64,000 nucleotides of DNA from Mycolicibacterium chlorophenolicum (lineage in GTDB: Bacteria > Actinomycetota > Actinomycetes > Mycobacteriales > Mycobacteriaceae): positions 62,609 to 126,608 of the forward strand of contig NZ_JYNL01000020.1 in assembly GCF_001044235.1 (NCBI RefSeq). The letters are read 5' to 3'. A program made the translations under genes and the position numbers. The notes under the pieces are model-generated. The model ran no database searches. It was not told the origin of the DNA and was given only the letters and a program-made list of their open reading frames with translations. Below, piece by piece: positions 21,563-32,052 of the stretch. How positions within the stretch are numbered: the first letter of the stretch is position 1; each line of letters begins with the position of its first letter.

Positions 21563-22267
21563 ATGATGAATCCCATGCCGAAACCTGCGCTGCTGATCTT
21601 CGACGTCAACGAGACCCTGCTCGACATCGAGACGCTGACGCCGGCGTTCGCGGAGATCTTCGGCGACGGGCAGGTGCTGCGCGAGTGGTTCGCGCAGTTG
21701 ATCACCTACTCGATGACGGCGACCCTGGCCGGCTCCTACGTCGACTTCTTCACCCTCGGCCGCGGCGTCCTCGAGATGGTCGGCACGGTCCACGGCGTGA
21801 AGGTCACCGACGACGACTCGCGGCGGGTCGGCGAGGCGCTGCGGTCGATGCCGGCACATCCCGACGTCGCCGCCGGCCTGGCACAGCTGCGTGACCGTGG
21901 CCACCGGCTGGTGACCCTGACGAATTCGCCGCCGGTCGACGGTGCGCCCACCCCGCTCGACCGGGCGGGTCTGGGCGGGTACGTCGAGCGGCAGTTCAGT
22001 GTCGACGCCTTCGCGACGTTCAAGCCGGCCACCCGGTTGTATGTCGACGTCGCCGCGGCCCTGGGCGTGCCGCCCGGTGACTGCATGATGGTGGCCGCGC
22101 ACGTATGGGACACGATCGGGGCGCAGAGCGCGGGGATGGAGGGCGCCTTCGTCGCCCGCCGCGGCAACGCCCTGCTCCCGGTGCCCGCGCTTCCGCAGCC
22201 GACCGTGGTCGCCGCCGATCTGCTCGAGCTCGCCCGGCTACTCGACGAACGCGAGCTCAGACGGTGA
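21563..22267 (+). CDS. HAD superfamily hydrolase, haloacid dehalogenase type II
   Basis: A 234-residue HAD-fold hydrolase. Motif I is Phe-Asp-Val-Asn-Glu-Thr-Leu, with Asn in place of the second Asp as in L-2-haloacid dehalogenases. Motif II is Thr-Leu-Thr-Asn-Ser, the catalytic Lys is in Phe-Lys-Pro, and motif IV is Met-Val-Ala-Ala-His-Val-Trp-Asp. The usual motif IV Ser/Asn dyad is partly altered. Substitution-type hydrolysis of 2-haloacids is the family reaction; a different small substrate is possible. The start is the first of two adjacent ATGs with GGAG 8 nt upstream. The 3' end overlaps sufT by 11 bp on the opposite strand. Confidence 0.8.
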   Translation: MMNPMPKPALLIFDVNETLLDIETLTPAFAEIFGDGQVLREWFAQLITYSMTATLAGSYVDFFTLGRGVLEMVGTVHGVKVTDDDSRRVGEALRSMPAHPDVAAGLAQLRDRGHRLVTLTNSPPVDGAPTPLDRAGLGGYVERQFSVDAFATFKPATRLYVDVAAALGVPPGDCMMVAAHVWDTIGAQSAGMEGAFVARRGNALLPVPALPQPTVVAADLLELARLLDERELRR

Positions 22268-22603
22268 AGCCCAGGGCCCGCAACTGCTCGCGGCCGTCCT
22301 CGGTGATCTTGTCCGGACCCCACGGCGGGTTCCACACCCAGTTGATCTTGATGTCGTTGACCAGCCCGGCTCCGACGAGCGCCGTGCGGGACTGATCTTC
22401 GATGACGTCGGTCAGCGGGCAGGCCGCCGAGGTCAGCGTCATGTCGATCAGCGCCACGTCGCCCCCGTCACCCTTCTCGACGTTCAGGCCGTAGACCAGC
22501 CCGAGGTCGACGACATTGATGCCGAGTTCGGGGTCGACCACGTCACGCATCGCCTCTTCGAGATCGGCCAGGAATTCCTCGTTGGCCACTGCACCGTCAC
22601 TCA

Positions 22604-22604
<1 letters not shown>
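22257..22604 (-). CDS. SufT-like (DUF59/MIP18) Fe-S assembly factor, Rv1466 homologue
   Basis: A 115-residue DUF59 protein. Signature Asp-Pro-Glu-Leu-Gly-Ile-Asn-Val-Val-Asp-Leu-Gly-Leu near residue 24, and the Thr-Ser-Ala-Ala-Cys-Pro-Leu motif whose Cys is probably functional. The C-terminal Trp-x-Pro-Pro-Trp is family-typical. Such proteins help mature or traffic Fe-S clusters. It is the last gene of the suf operon; its ATG abuts the sufU stop. Equivalent to Rv1466. Confidence 0.9.
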
Positions 22605-25096
<2,492 letters not shown>

Positions 25097-25098
25097 GT

Positions 25099-26289
25099 TC
25101 AGTTACTTCTCGCTTCGGTGATGGCCAGTTCTCGTTCGATGGCTTCGGTCAGACGGTCGCGGACGGTCGGCACGGCGATCTTGGCGATGATCTCGTTGAA
25201 GAAGCCGCGGACCACCAGGCGCCGGGCCTGGTCCTCCGGGATGCCGCGCGCACGCAGATAGAACAGTTGCTCGTCGTCGAAACGACCGGTGGCGCTGGCG
25301 TGTCCGGCGCCGACGATCTCGCCCGTCTCGATCTCGAGGTTGGGCACGGAGTCGGCCCGGGCCCCGTCGGTCAGCACCAGATTGCGGTTGACCTCGAAGG
25401 TGTCGGTGCCGGCGGCCTCGGCCCGGATCAGCACGTCGCCCACCCAGACGGTGTGGGTGTCGGGTTTACGCGACTCCGGATCGCCTTGCAGCGCACCCTT
25501 GTACATGACGTTGGAGCGGCAGTTCGGCTGAGCGTGGTCGACCAGCAGCCGGGATTCGAGATGCTGGCCGTCGTCGGCGAAGTACAGCCCCAGCAGTTCG
25601 GCATCGCCGCCGGGCGCGGTGTAGCGGACGCGGCCGGTCATCCGGACGACGTCACCGCCGAGGGTGACCGCGGCGTGGCGCAGCACGGCGTCGCGGCCCA
25701 GCGCCGCGTGGTGGGTGCTGACGTGCACGACGTCGTCGGCCCAGTCGGCGATCCACACGACGCGCAGCGTCGCCGCGTCGCCGACGACGAATTCGACATT
25801 GTCGGCGTAGGTTCCGCTCCCGCGCTGGTCGATGACGACGACGGCCTCGGCCAGCTCGCCGACCCGGATCTGCAGGTGCCCGTATGCCGTCTCCCCCTCG
25901 CCGGGGCCGGTGATCGTGACCTCGATCGGGTCGCGCACCACGGCGTTCTTCGGGACGTCGATCAGCGTCGCGGAGGTGAACGACGAATAGGCCTGCGCGG
26001 CAACCCGATCGGCCGGCGCACCGGCCTCGCCGAGGCGGGCGTCATCGCGCGCAACGGTCTCCACGCGGACGTCGTCGGGCGCGGCGACCTCGATGGTCGC
26101 GGTGCCGGTCGCGACCGCCGAGCCGTCGTGCAGGCCGCGCAGCCGCTTGAGCGGCGTGAACCGCCAGATCTCGTCGCGACCGCCGGGCACCTCGAACGCA
26201 TTCACGTCGAACGAGGTGAAGATCTCACCCTTGTTGGCCCCGGACAGTGCCGAACCCTCCACTGCCTCGGTCAGATTCGTGCCCGCCAC
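25099..26289 (-). CDS. sufD: Fe-S assembly protein SufD
   Basis: A 396-residue SufD scaffold subunit with the long right-handed beta-helix core and the C-terminal Glu-Gln-Leu-Phe-Tyr-Leu-Arg-Ala-Arg-Gly-Ile motif that contacts SufC. A conserved His occurs in the core. It pairs with SufB. The GTG start overlaps the sufB stop by one base (TAGTG). Equivalent to Rv1462. Confidence 0.94.
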   Translation of the reverse strand: MAGTNLTEAVEGSALSGANKGEIFTSFDVNAFEVPGGRDEIWRFTPLKRLRGLHDGSAVATGTATIEVAAPDDVRVETVARDDARLGEAGAPADRVAAQAYSSFTSATLIDVPKNAVVRDPIEVTITGPGEGETAYGHLQIRVGELAEAVVVIDQRGSGTYADNVEFVVGDAATLRVVWIADWADDVVHVSTHHAALGRDAVLRHAAVTLGGDVVRMTGRVRYTAPGGDAELLGLYFADDGQHLESRLLVDHAQPNCRSNVMYKGALQGDPESRKPDTHTVWVGDVLIRAEAAGTDTFEVNRNLVLTDGARADSVPNLEIETGEIVGAGHASATGRFDDEQLFYLRARGIPEDQARRLVVRGFFNEIIAKIAVPTVRDRLTEAIERELAITEARSN

Positions 26290-27728
26290 TAGCCGACCGC
26301 GCCTTCCATCTGCAGCTCGATCAGCCGGTTGAGCTCCAGCGCGTACTCCATCGGCAGCTCCTTGGCGATCGGCTCGACGAAGCCGCGCACGACCATCGCC
26401 ATCGCCTCGTCCTCCGTCAGCCCGCGGCTCATCAGATAGAACATCTGATCCTCGCTGACCTTGGACACGGTGGCTTCGTGGCCCATCGTGACGTCGTCCT
26501 CGCGGATGTCGACGTAGGGGTAGGTGTCGCTGCGGCTGATCGTGTCGACCAGCAGCGCATCGCATTTGACGCTCGAGCGTGACCCGTGCGCACCCTTGTT
26601 GACCTGGACCAGGCCGCGGTAGGACGCCCGGCCACCGCCGCGCGCCACCGACTTGGACACGATGTTGCTCGACGTGTTCGGCGCCAGGTGCAGCATCTTG
26701 GCGCCGGTGTCCTGGTGCTGGCCCTCGCCGGCGAACGCCACCGACAGCACCTCGCCCTTCGCGCGCTCACCGGTCATCCACACCGCCGGGTACTTCATCG
26801 TGACCTTGGAGCCGATGTTGCCGTCGACCCATTCCATGGTCGCGCCGGCCTCGGCGCGGGCCCGCTTGGTCACCAGGTTGTAGACGTTGTTCGACCAGTT
26901 CTGGATCGTGGTGTAACGGCAGCGACCGCCGGGCTTGACGATGATCTCGACGACCGCGCTGTGCAGCGAGTCGCTCTTGTAGATCGGCGCGGTGCAGCCC
27001 TCGACGTAGTGCACGTAGGCGTCCTCGTCGACGATGATCAGCGTGCGCTCGAACTGGCCCATGTTCTCGGTGTTGATCCGGAAGTAGGCCTGCAGCGGGA
27101 TGTCGACGTGCACACCCTTCGGCACGTAGATGAACGAGCCGCCCGACCACACCGCGGTGTTCAGCGCCGAGAACTTGTTGTCGCCGGCCGGGATCACCGT
27201 GCCGAAGTACTCCCGGAACAGCTCCGGGTGCTCGCGCAGACCCGAGTCGGTGTCCAGGAAGATGACGCCCTGCGCCTCCAGATCCTCGCGGATCGAGTGG
27301 TAGACGACCTCGGACTCGTACTGCGCGGCCACACCGGAGACCAGGCGCTGCTTCTCCGCCTCGGGGATGCCGAGCCTGTCGTAGGTGTTCTTGATGTCGG
27401 CGGGCAGGTCGTCCCATGTGGCGGCCTGCTTCTCGCTGGACCGCACGAAGTACTTGATGTTGTCGAAGTGGATGCCGTCGAGGTTGGAACCCCAGTTGGG
27501 CATCGGCTTCTTGTCGAAGGTGCGCAGCGCCTTGAGGCGGATGTCGAGCATCCACTCGGGCTCGCTCTTCTTCGCCGAGATGTCCCGGACGACCGCCTCG
27601 GACAGGCCGCGCTGCGCGCTGGCCCCCGCGACGTCGGAGTCGGCCCAGCCGTAGCCGTACTTGCCCAGGGAGGCGATGGCCTCCTCCTGGGTCAACGCCT
27701 CGGGCTTGACCTCCGGTGTGAGTGTCAT
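26289..27728 (-). CDS. sufB: Fe-S assembly scaffold SufB, intein-free
   Basis: A 479-residue SufB, scaffold for de novo [4Fe-4S] assembly. Seen: the N-terminal helical domain, the beta-helix core with Val-Glu-Gly-Cys245-Thr-Ala-Pro, Cys270 in Gly-Gly-Arg-Cys, and the C-terminal SufC-binding Gln-Met-Phe-Tyr-Leu-Met-Ser-Arg-Gly. In M. tuberculosis SufB (Rv1461) an intein interrupts the protein before the equivalent of Cys245 (Val-Glu-Gly/Cys); here the site is uninterrupted. AAGGAG lies in a hairpin loop just upstream. It follows sufR by 58 bp. Confidence 0.97.
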   Translation of the reverse strand: MTLTPEVKPEALTQEEAIASLGKYGYGWADSDVAGASAQRGLSEAVVRDISAKKSEPEWMLDIRLKALRTFDKKPMPNWGSNLDGIHFDNIKYFVRSSEKQAATWDDLPADIKNTYDRLGIPEAEKQRLVSGVAAQYESEVVYHSIREDLEAQGVIFLDTDSGLREHPELFREYFGTVIPAGDNKFSALNTAVWSGGSFIYVPKGVHVDIPLQAYFRINTENMGQFERTLIIVDEDAYVHYVEGCTAPIYKSDSLHSAVVEIIVKPGGRCRYTTIQNWSNNVYNLVTKRARAEAGATMEWVDGNIGSKVTMKYPAVWMTGERAKGEVLSVAFAGEGQHQDTGAKMLHLAPNTSSNIVSKSVARGGGRASYRGLVQVNKGAHGSRSSVKCDALLVDTISRSDTYPYVDIREDDVTMGHEATVSKVSEDQMFYLMSRGLTEDEAMAMVVRGFVEPIAKELPMEYALELNRLIELQMEGAVG

Positions 27729-27730
27729 TG

Positions 27731-27755
27731 CGACACACTCCTTTTGTTCGTGTCG
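27731..27755 (-). promoter_or_regulatory. sufB leader hairpin with the Shine-Dalgarno in its loop
   Basis: Arms CGACAC/GTGTCG (6 bp, perfect) enclose a 13-nt loop that contains the AAGGAG ribosome site of sufB. The 3' arm ends two bases before the ATG. Presentation of the site in the loop could modulate sufB translation; no direct evidence. Confidence 0.35.
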
Positions 27756-27757
27756 GG

Positions 27758-27784
27758 GCTTCGGCGCGGGCCGTGCGCCGAGGC
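27758..27784 (-). other. GC-rich hairpin between sufR and sufB
   Basis: Arms GGCGC/GCGCC extended to about 10 bp with one wobble pair, 7-nt loop, starting just after the sufR stop. No U tract. It may stabilise the sufB-T part of the message or partly terminate after sufR, giving more or less sufR than sufB. Confidence 0.35.
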
Positions 27785-27786
27785 TG

Positions 27787-28518
27787 TCATGCGGTCGGGT
27801 TCAGCGGGACGTGGGTGGTGCAGGCGCAGTCGCCGTTGACGATGGTCGCCAGTCTCTGCACATGGGTACCCAGTACCTCGGCCATCGCCTGCTGTTCGGC
27901 TTCACAGAGTTCGGGGAACTCCTCGGCGACGTGCGAGACCGGGCAGTGGTGCTGACAGATCTGCACCCCGCGCACCGGTCCGCGCACCTGGGTGGTCGTC
28001 GTGGCGTATCCGGCGCGGCTGAACGCGTCGGCGACCCGGTCGGCCGCGGCTTCGACGTCGTCGGGGCCCGCGCTGGCTGCGACCGGTTCGACACCGGCCA
28101 GGATCGTGTCGATGCGCCGGCGGGCGAAGGTGTGCACCGCGTCGTCACCGCCGATCTCGCGCAGCGCCCGCATGGCCGCCGAGGCCAGGTCGTCGTAGGT
28201 GTGCTCGAGTTTGGCGCGGCCGGCCGCGGTGAGCTGGTAGCGCTTGGCGGGCCTGCCGCGGCCCTCCTGCTGCCACGCCGCGGCCGACTTCGCCTGGGCG
28301 TCACCGGCCTCGATCAATGCGTCGAGGTGCCGGCGTACGCCGGCGGCCGAGAGCCCGAGGCGCTCGCCGATGCTGCCCGCCGTCGTCGGGCCCGACTCCA
28401 GCAGCAACTTGACGATCGCCGTCCTGGTGTCACCGTCGGCGGCATGCGGCGGCACCGTAGAGGGCGCCCCAGAAGGCGCCGTCGACGGCACAGTCGTGCC
28501 CTCCGGACGGATTTTCAC
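27787..28518 (-). CDS. sufR: Fe-S-containing repressor SufR
   Basis: A 243-residue transcription regulator of the suf operon. After a Pro/Thr-rich N-terminus (1-30), a winged helix-turn-helix (about 32-105) includes [11 protein letters not shown]. The C-terminal part has Cys188, Cys192, Cys205, Cys231 and Cys233, spaced as the [4Fe-4S] ligands of M. tuberculosis SufR (Rv1460). Apo- and holo-forms sense cluster demand and NO. The GTG at 28518 lies inside a SufR operator; no Shine-Dalgarno precedes it. First gene of sufRBDCSUT. Confidence 0.93.
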   Translation of the reverse strand: MKIRPEGTTVPSTAPSGAPSTVPPHAADGDTRTAIVKLLLESGPTTAGSIGERLGLSAAGVRRHLDALIEAGDAQAKSAAAWQQEGRGRPAKRYQLTAAGRAKLEHTYDDLASAAMRALREIGGDDAVHTFARRRIDTILAGVEPVAASAGPDDVEAAADRVADAFSRAGYATTTTQVRGPVRGVQICQHHCPVSHVAEEFPELCEAEQQAMAEVLGTHVQRLATIVNGDCACTTHVPLNPTA

Positions 28519-28529
28519 AACACCAGTGT
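28515..28529 (-). promoter_or_regulatory. SufR operator overlapping the sufR start codon
   Basis: On the minus strand ACACT-GGTGT-TGTGA matches exactly the ACACT-N5-TGTGA element described for mycobacterial SufR. Its right arm contains the sufR GTG, so SufR binding would directly cover the start of the message. It is also 110 bp from the divergent mptB start. Confidence 0.85.
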
Positions 28530-28626
28530 GACGCAATTCAGGGGACGGGTCCACCAAGGCCACCCTTATCGGCACCGTCGGGATCATCACACCGCGATGG
28601 CGGAAGGAGCGGGAATATCCGCCCGC

Positions 28627-28632
28627 TACGCT
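28627..28632 (+). promoter_or_regulatory. -10 element (TACGCT) of the mptB promoter
   Basis: TACGCT fits TAnnnT and ends 6 nt before the mptB GTG at 28639, with no Shine-Dalgarno, so a leaderless transcript is likely. The first gene of mptB-ABC transporter would start here. Confidence 0.45.
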
Positions 28633-28638
28633 GCCTGA

Positions 28639-30297
28639 GTGGCAGCCCGCCGACATTCGCTCAGCACGTCGATCGCCGGCCTGCACGGCGATGAGCGGAC
28701 CGTCGGCAGCCCCCTCGACGACGCCGAAGTCGTGGCGCTGCACCGCACCCGCCTGTTCGGGGCGACGGGCACGGTGCTGATGGCGATCGGCGCCCTGGGC
28801 GCCGGCGCACGACCCGTGGTCCAGGATCCCACGTTCGGGGTCCGGCTGCTCAACCTGCCGTCCCGCATCCAGACGGTCTCACTCACCATGACGACCACCG
28901 GCGCGGTGATGATGACGCTGGCCTGGCTGATGCTCGGCCGCTTCGCGCTGGGCAAGCGGCGGATGACGCGCAGCCAGGTCGACCGCACGCTGCTGCTGTG
29001 GGCGCTGCCGCTGCTGATCGCGCCGCCGATGTACAGCAAGGACGTCTACTCCTACCTCGCGCAGAGCGAGATCTCGCTGCAGGGCAGCGACCCCTACCGG
29101 GTGGGACCGGCACCCGGCCTGGGCCTCGACCATGTGTTCACGCTGTCGGTGCCGAGCCTGTGGCGGGAGACCCCCGCGCCGTACGGACCGCTGTTCCTGT
29201 GGATCGGGCGCGGCATCTCGGCGATCACCGGGGAGAACATCGTCGAGGCGGTGCTCTTCCACCGGCTCATGGTGCTGCTGGGGGTCGGCCTGATCGTCTG
29301 GGCCACGCCCCGGCTGGCACGCCGCTGCGGTGTCGCCGAGGTCAGTGCGCTGTGGCTGGGCGCGACCAACCCGCTGCTGTTCATGCACCTGGTGGCCGGC
29401 ATCCACAACGAGGCGCTGATGCTCGGGCTGATGCTCGCCGGAACCGAGTTCGCGCTGCGCGGCATCGCGGCGATCTCGAGTTCGGCGGTGGCCGCGCGCG
29501 GCCGCTGGTACGCCCCCGGCATGCTGCTGGCCGGCACGGTGCTGATCACGATGTCCTCGCAGGTGAAGCTGCCGGGCCTGCTGGCGCTGGGGTTCGTCGC
29601 GATGGCGCTGGCGAACCGCTGGGGCGGCACCGTGAAGGCGTTCTTCCTCGCCGGCGGCGCGCTGGGCGCCGTGTCGCTGGCGGTGATGGCGCTGATCGGC
29701 TGGGCCAGCGGCCTCGGGTTCGGCTGGCTGTTCACGCTGGGCACCGCGAACGTCGTGCGCAGCTGGATGTCGCCGCCGACGCTGCTGGCGCTGGGCACCG
29801 GGCAGGTCGGCATCCTGCTCGGCCTCGGCGACCACACCACCGCCGTCCTGGCGCTGACCCGTGCCATCGGTGTGAGCCTGATCGCGATCATCGTCACCTG
29901 GCTGCTGTTCGCGGTGCTGCGCGGCCGGCTGCACCCGGTCGGCGGCCTGGGCGTCGCGCTCGGGGTGACCGTGCTGCTGTTCCCCGTCGTCCAGCCCTGG
30001 TACCTGCTGTGGGCGATCATCCCGCTCGCCGCGTGGGCCACCCGGCCGGGATTCCGCGCCGCGGTCATCGCGGTCACGCTGATCGTCGGGATCTTCGGCC
30101 CCACCGCCAACGGCGACCGGTTCGCCCTGTTCCAGATCGTGCTGGCGACGCTGGCCAGCACCGTGATCGTGCTGGCCCTGATCGCGATGACCTACCGGTG
30201 GCTGCCGTGGCGGGCGGTGCCGAAGGCGGCGTCGGGCCGGGTGGACGAGCCGGTCGCGCCGCCTGCGAAGTCCGACGCCTACGCTGAATCTCCGTGA
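28639..30297 (+). CDS. mptB: Alpha-(1->6)-mannopyranosyltransferase MptB, Rv1459c homologue
   Basis: A 552-residue polytopic membrane protein with about 13 hydrophobic helices. It shows the GT-C arrangement: a periplasmic loop after the first helices with Lys-Asp-Val-Tyr-Ser-Tyr and Gly-x-Asp-Pro-Tyr, then Trp-x-x-Thr-Pro-Ala-Pro-Tyr-Gly-Pro-Leu. It uses polyprenyl-phosphomannose to extend the alpha-1,6 mannan core of lipomannan/lipoarabinomannan, as known for the Rv1459c family. The GTG start is supported by the -10 at 28627. It is coupled by GTGA to the ABC ATPase gene that follows, suggesting a linked envelope role. Divergent from sufR. Confidence 0.9.
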   Translation: MAARRHSLSTSIAGLHGDERTVGSPLDDAEVVALHRTRLFGATGTVLMAIGALGAGARPVVQDPTFGVRLLNLPSRIQTVSLTMTTTGAVMMTLAWLMLGRFALGKRRMTRSQVDRTLLLWALPLLIAPPMYSKDVYSYLAQSEISLQGSDPYRVGPAPGLGLDHVFTLSVPSLWRETPAPYGPLFLWIGRGISAITGENIVEAVLFHRLMVLLGVGLIVWATPRLARRCGVAEVSALWLGATNPLLFMHLVAGIHNEALMLGLMLAGTEFALRGIAAISSSAVAARGRWYAPGMLLAGTVLITMSSQVKLPGLLALGFVAMALANRWGGTVKAFFLAGGALGAVSLAVMALIGWASGLGFGWLFTLGTANVVRSWMSPPTLLALGTGQVGILLGLGDHTTAVLALTRAIGVSLIAIIVTWLLFAVLRGRLHPVGGLGVALGVTVLLFPVVQPWYLLWAIIPLAAWATRPGFRAAVIAVTLIVGIFGPTANGDRFALFQIVLATLASTVIVLALIAMTYRWLPWRAVPKAASGRVDEPVAPPAKSDAYAESP

Positions 30298-31232
30298 CCC
30301 CCCACCCCGCTTCGTCGATCCCCGTGCGGCTGCGTGGTGTGCGCAAGCAGTACGGCTCGACGGTGGCGGTGTCCGACCTCGACCTCGACGTCGGTCCCGC
30401 CGAAGTCTTCGCCCTGCTCGGCCCGAACGGGGCCGGGAAGACCACCACGGTCGAGATGTGCGAAGGGTTCCTGCGGCCCGACGGCGGCACGATCGAGATC
30501 CTGGGGCTGGATCCGGTGTCCGACAACGCCGCGGTGCGTGCGCGCACCGGCGTGATGCTGCAGGGCGGCGGTGCCTATCCGGCCGCCCGCGCGGGCGAGA
30601 TGCTCGACCTCGTCGCCTCCTACGCGGCCAACCCGCTGGATCCGAAGTGGCTGCTCGACACGCTCGGCCTGACCGACTCGGCGCGCACCACCTACCGTCG
30701 GCTCTCCGGCGGCCAGCAGCAGCGGCTCGCGCTCGCGTGCGCCGTCGTCGGACGGCCCGAACTGGTGTTCCTCGACGAACCGACGGCCGGGATGGACGCG
30801 CACGCCCGCCTGGTGGTGTGGGAGCTGATCGACGCGCTGCGCCGCGACGGCGTCACCGTCGTGCTGACCACCCACCAGCTCACCGAGGCCGAGGAACTGG
30901 CCGACCGCATCCTGATCATCGACCGCGGCGCGGCCGTCGCGAGCGGCACCCCGACGGAGTTGATGCGCAACGGCGCCGAGAACCAGCTGCGGTTCCGTGC
31001 GCCCCGCATGCTCGACCTGTCGCTGCTGATCGCCGCGCTCCCGGAGAGTTACCGGGCCACCGAGACGTCTCCGGGCGAGTACCTCGTCGAGGGCCGCATC
31101 GACCCGCAGGTCCTGGCGACCGTCACCGCGTGGTGCGCCCGGCTCGATGTGCTGGCCACCGACATGCGGGTCGAGCAGCGCAGCCTCGAGGACGTCTTCC
31201 TCGAACTGACGGGGCGGGAGTTGCGCAAATGA
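30294..31232 (+). CDS. ABC transporter ATP-binding protein, Rv1458c homologue
   Basis: A 312-residue ABC ATPase of the drug/lipid exporter type. Walker A Gly-Pro-Asn-Gly-Ala-Gly-Lys-Thr-Thr, signature Leu-Ser-Gly-Gly-Gln-Gln-Gln-Arg, Walker B Leu-Val-Phe-Leu-Asp-Glu-Pro-Thr, and an extra C-terminal domain of about 90 residues. The GTG start overlaps the mptB stop (GTGA), and the stop overlaps the permease start (ATGA). Pairs with the downstream permease. Substrate unknown; homologues are annotated as antibiotic-transport. Confidence 0.9.
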   Translation: MTPHPASSIPVRLRGVRKQYGSTVAVSDLDLDVGPAEVFALLGPNGAGKTTTVEMCEGFLRPDGGTIEILGLDPVSDNAAVRARTGVMLQGGGAYPAARAGEMLDLVASYAANPLDPKWLLDTLGLTDSARTTYRRLSGGQQQRLALACAVVGRPELVFLDEPTAGMDAHARLVVWELIDALRRDGVTVVLTTHQLTEAEELADRILIIDRGAAVASGTPTELMRNGAENQLRFRAPRMLDLSLLIAALPESYRATETSPGEYLVEGRIDPQVLATVTAWCARLDVLATDMRVEQRSLEDVFLELTGRELRK

Positions 31233-32008
31233 CCCAGCCGAATCGCTTCGCGCCGGGCACGTTCCGTCCCGATCCGCGCCCGGCCGCGGTGCCGCGGATG
31301 CTGACCGCGCAGTACGGGCTGGAGCTGCGGCTGCTGCTGCGCAACGGCGAGCAGCTGCTGCTGACGATGTTCATCCCCATCACGCTGCTGATCGGGCTGA
31401 CGCTGCTGCCGCTGGGCTCGTTCGGCCCCGACCGCGCAGCGACGTTCGCACCCGCGATCATGGCGCTGGCCGTCATCTCCACCGCCTTCACCGGCCAGGC
31501 GATCGCCGTCGCGTTCGACCGCCGCTACGGCGCGCTCAAGCGACTCGGCGCCACGGCACTGCCCGTGTGGGGCATCATCGCCGGCAAGTCGCTGGCCGTC
31601 GTGACCGTGGTGTTCCTGCAGTCCATCCTGCTCGGCGTGATCGGCGTCGCGCTGGGCTGGCGGCCCGCGGTGGCCGGGCTGGCGCTGGGCGCCGTGATCA
31701 TCGCAGTGGGCACGGCGGTGTTCGCCGCGCTGGGTCTGCTGCTGGGCGGCACGCTCAAAGCCGAGATCGTGCTCGCGGTCGCCAACCTGATGTGGTTCGT
31801 GTTCGCCGGGCTGGGCGCGCTGACCGTGGAGGGCCCCGTCGTCCCGCGCGCCGTCCGGTGGGTGGCGCGGCTGACTCCGTCGGGTGCGCTGACCGAGGCG
31901 CTGACCCGGGCGATGACGCTGTCGGTGGACTGGTTCGGCCTCGCGGTGCTGGCGGTCTGGGGGGCGGTCGCCGCCCTGTGCGCGCTGCGCTGGTTCCGCT
32001 TCACCTGA
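31229..32008 (+). CDS. ABC transporter permease, Rv1457c homologue
   Basis: A 259-residue ABC-2-type permease with six predicted helices, after a Pro-rich N-terminus. It contains Ala-Phe-Asp-Arg-Arg-Tyr-Gly-Ala-Leu-Lys-Arg-Leu-Gly-Ala-Thr, the coupling segment common in such exporters. Start overlaps the ATPase stop (ATGA). It probably exports a hydrophobic compound. The stop is 44 bp before ctaA. Confidence 0.88.
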   Translation: MTQPNRFAPGTFRPDPRPAAVPRMLTAQYGLELRLLLRNGEQLLLTMFIPITLLIGLTLLPLGSFGPDRAATFAPAIMALAVISTAFTGQAIAVAFDRRYGALKRLGATALPVWGIIAGKSLAVVTVVFLQSILLGVIGVALGWRPAVAGLALGAVIIAVGTAVFAALGLLLGGTLKAEIVLAVANLMWFVFAGLGALTVEGPVVPRAVRWVARLTPSGALTEALTRAMTLSVDWFGLAVLAVWGAVAALCALRWFRFT

Positions 32009-32014
32009 GCCCCT

Positions 32015-32029
32015 ACTACGAGCGGTAGT
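32015..32029 (+). promoter_or_regulatory. Perfect inverted repeat over the ctaA promoter
   Basis: ACTAC-GAGCG-GTAGT is a perfect 15-bp palindrome centred 21 bp before the -10 (TACCAT at 32041), so it overlaps the -35 region. The arms resemble operators of the BlaI/CopY family (TACTAC...GTAGTA). M. tuberculosis BlaI is reported, as I recall, to control the Rv1456c locus. Assignment to BlaI is inference. Confidence 0.6.
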
Positions 32030-32040
32030 TCGCCGGGCTC

Positions 32041-32046
32041 TACCAT
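32041..32046 (+). promoter_or_regulatory. -10 element (TACCAT) of the ctaA promoter
   Basis: TACCAT fits TAnnnT and lies 6 nt before the ctaA GTG, indicating a leaderless message. The surrounding 10-mer TCTACCATCG recurs at the ctaB promoter (36856-36865, minus strand). Confidence 0.5.
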
Positions 32047-32052
32047 CGACAC

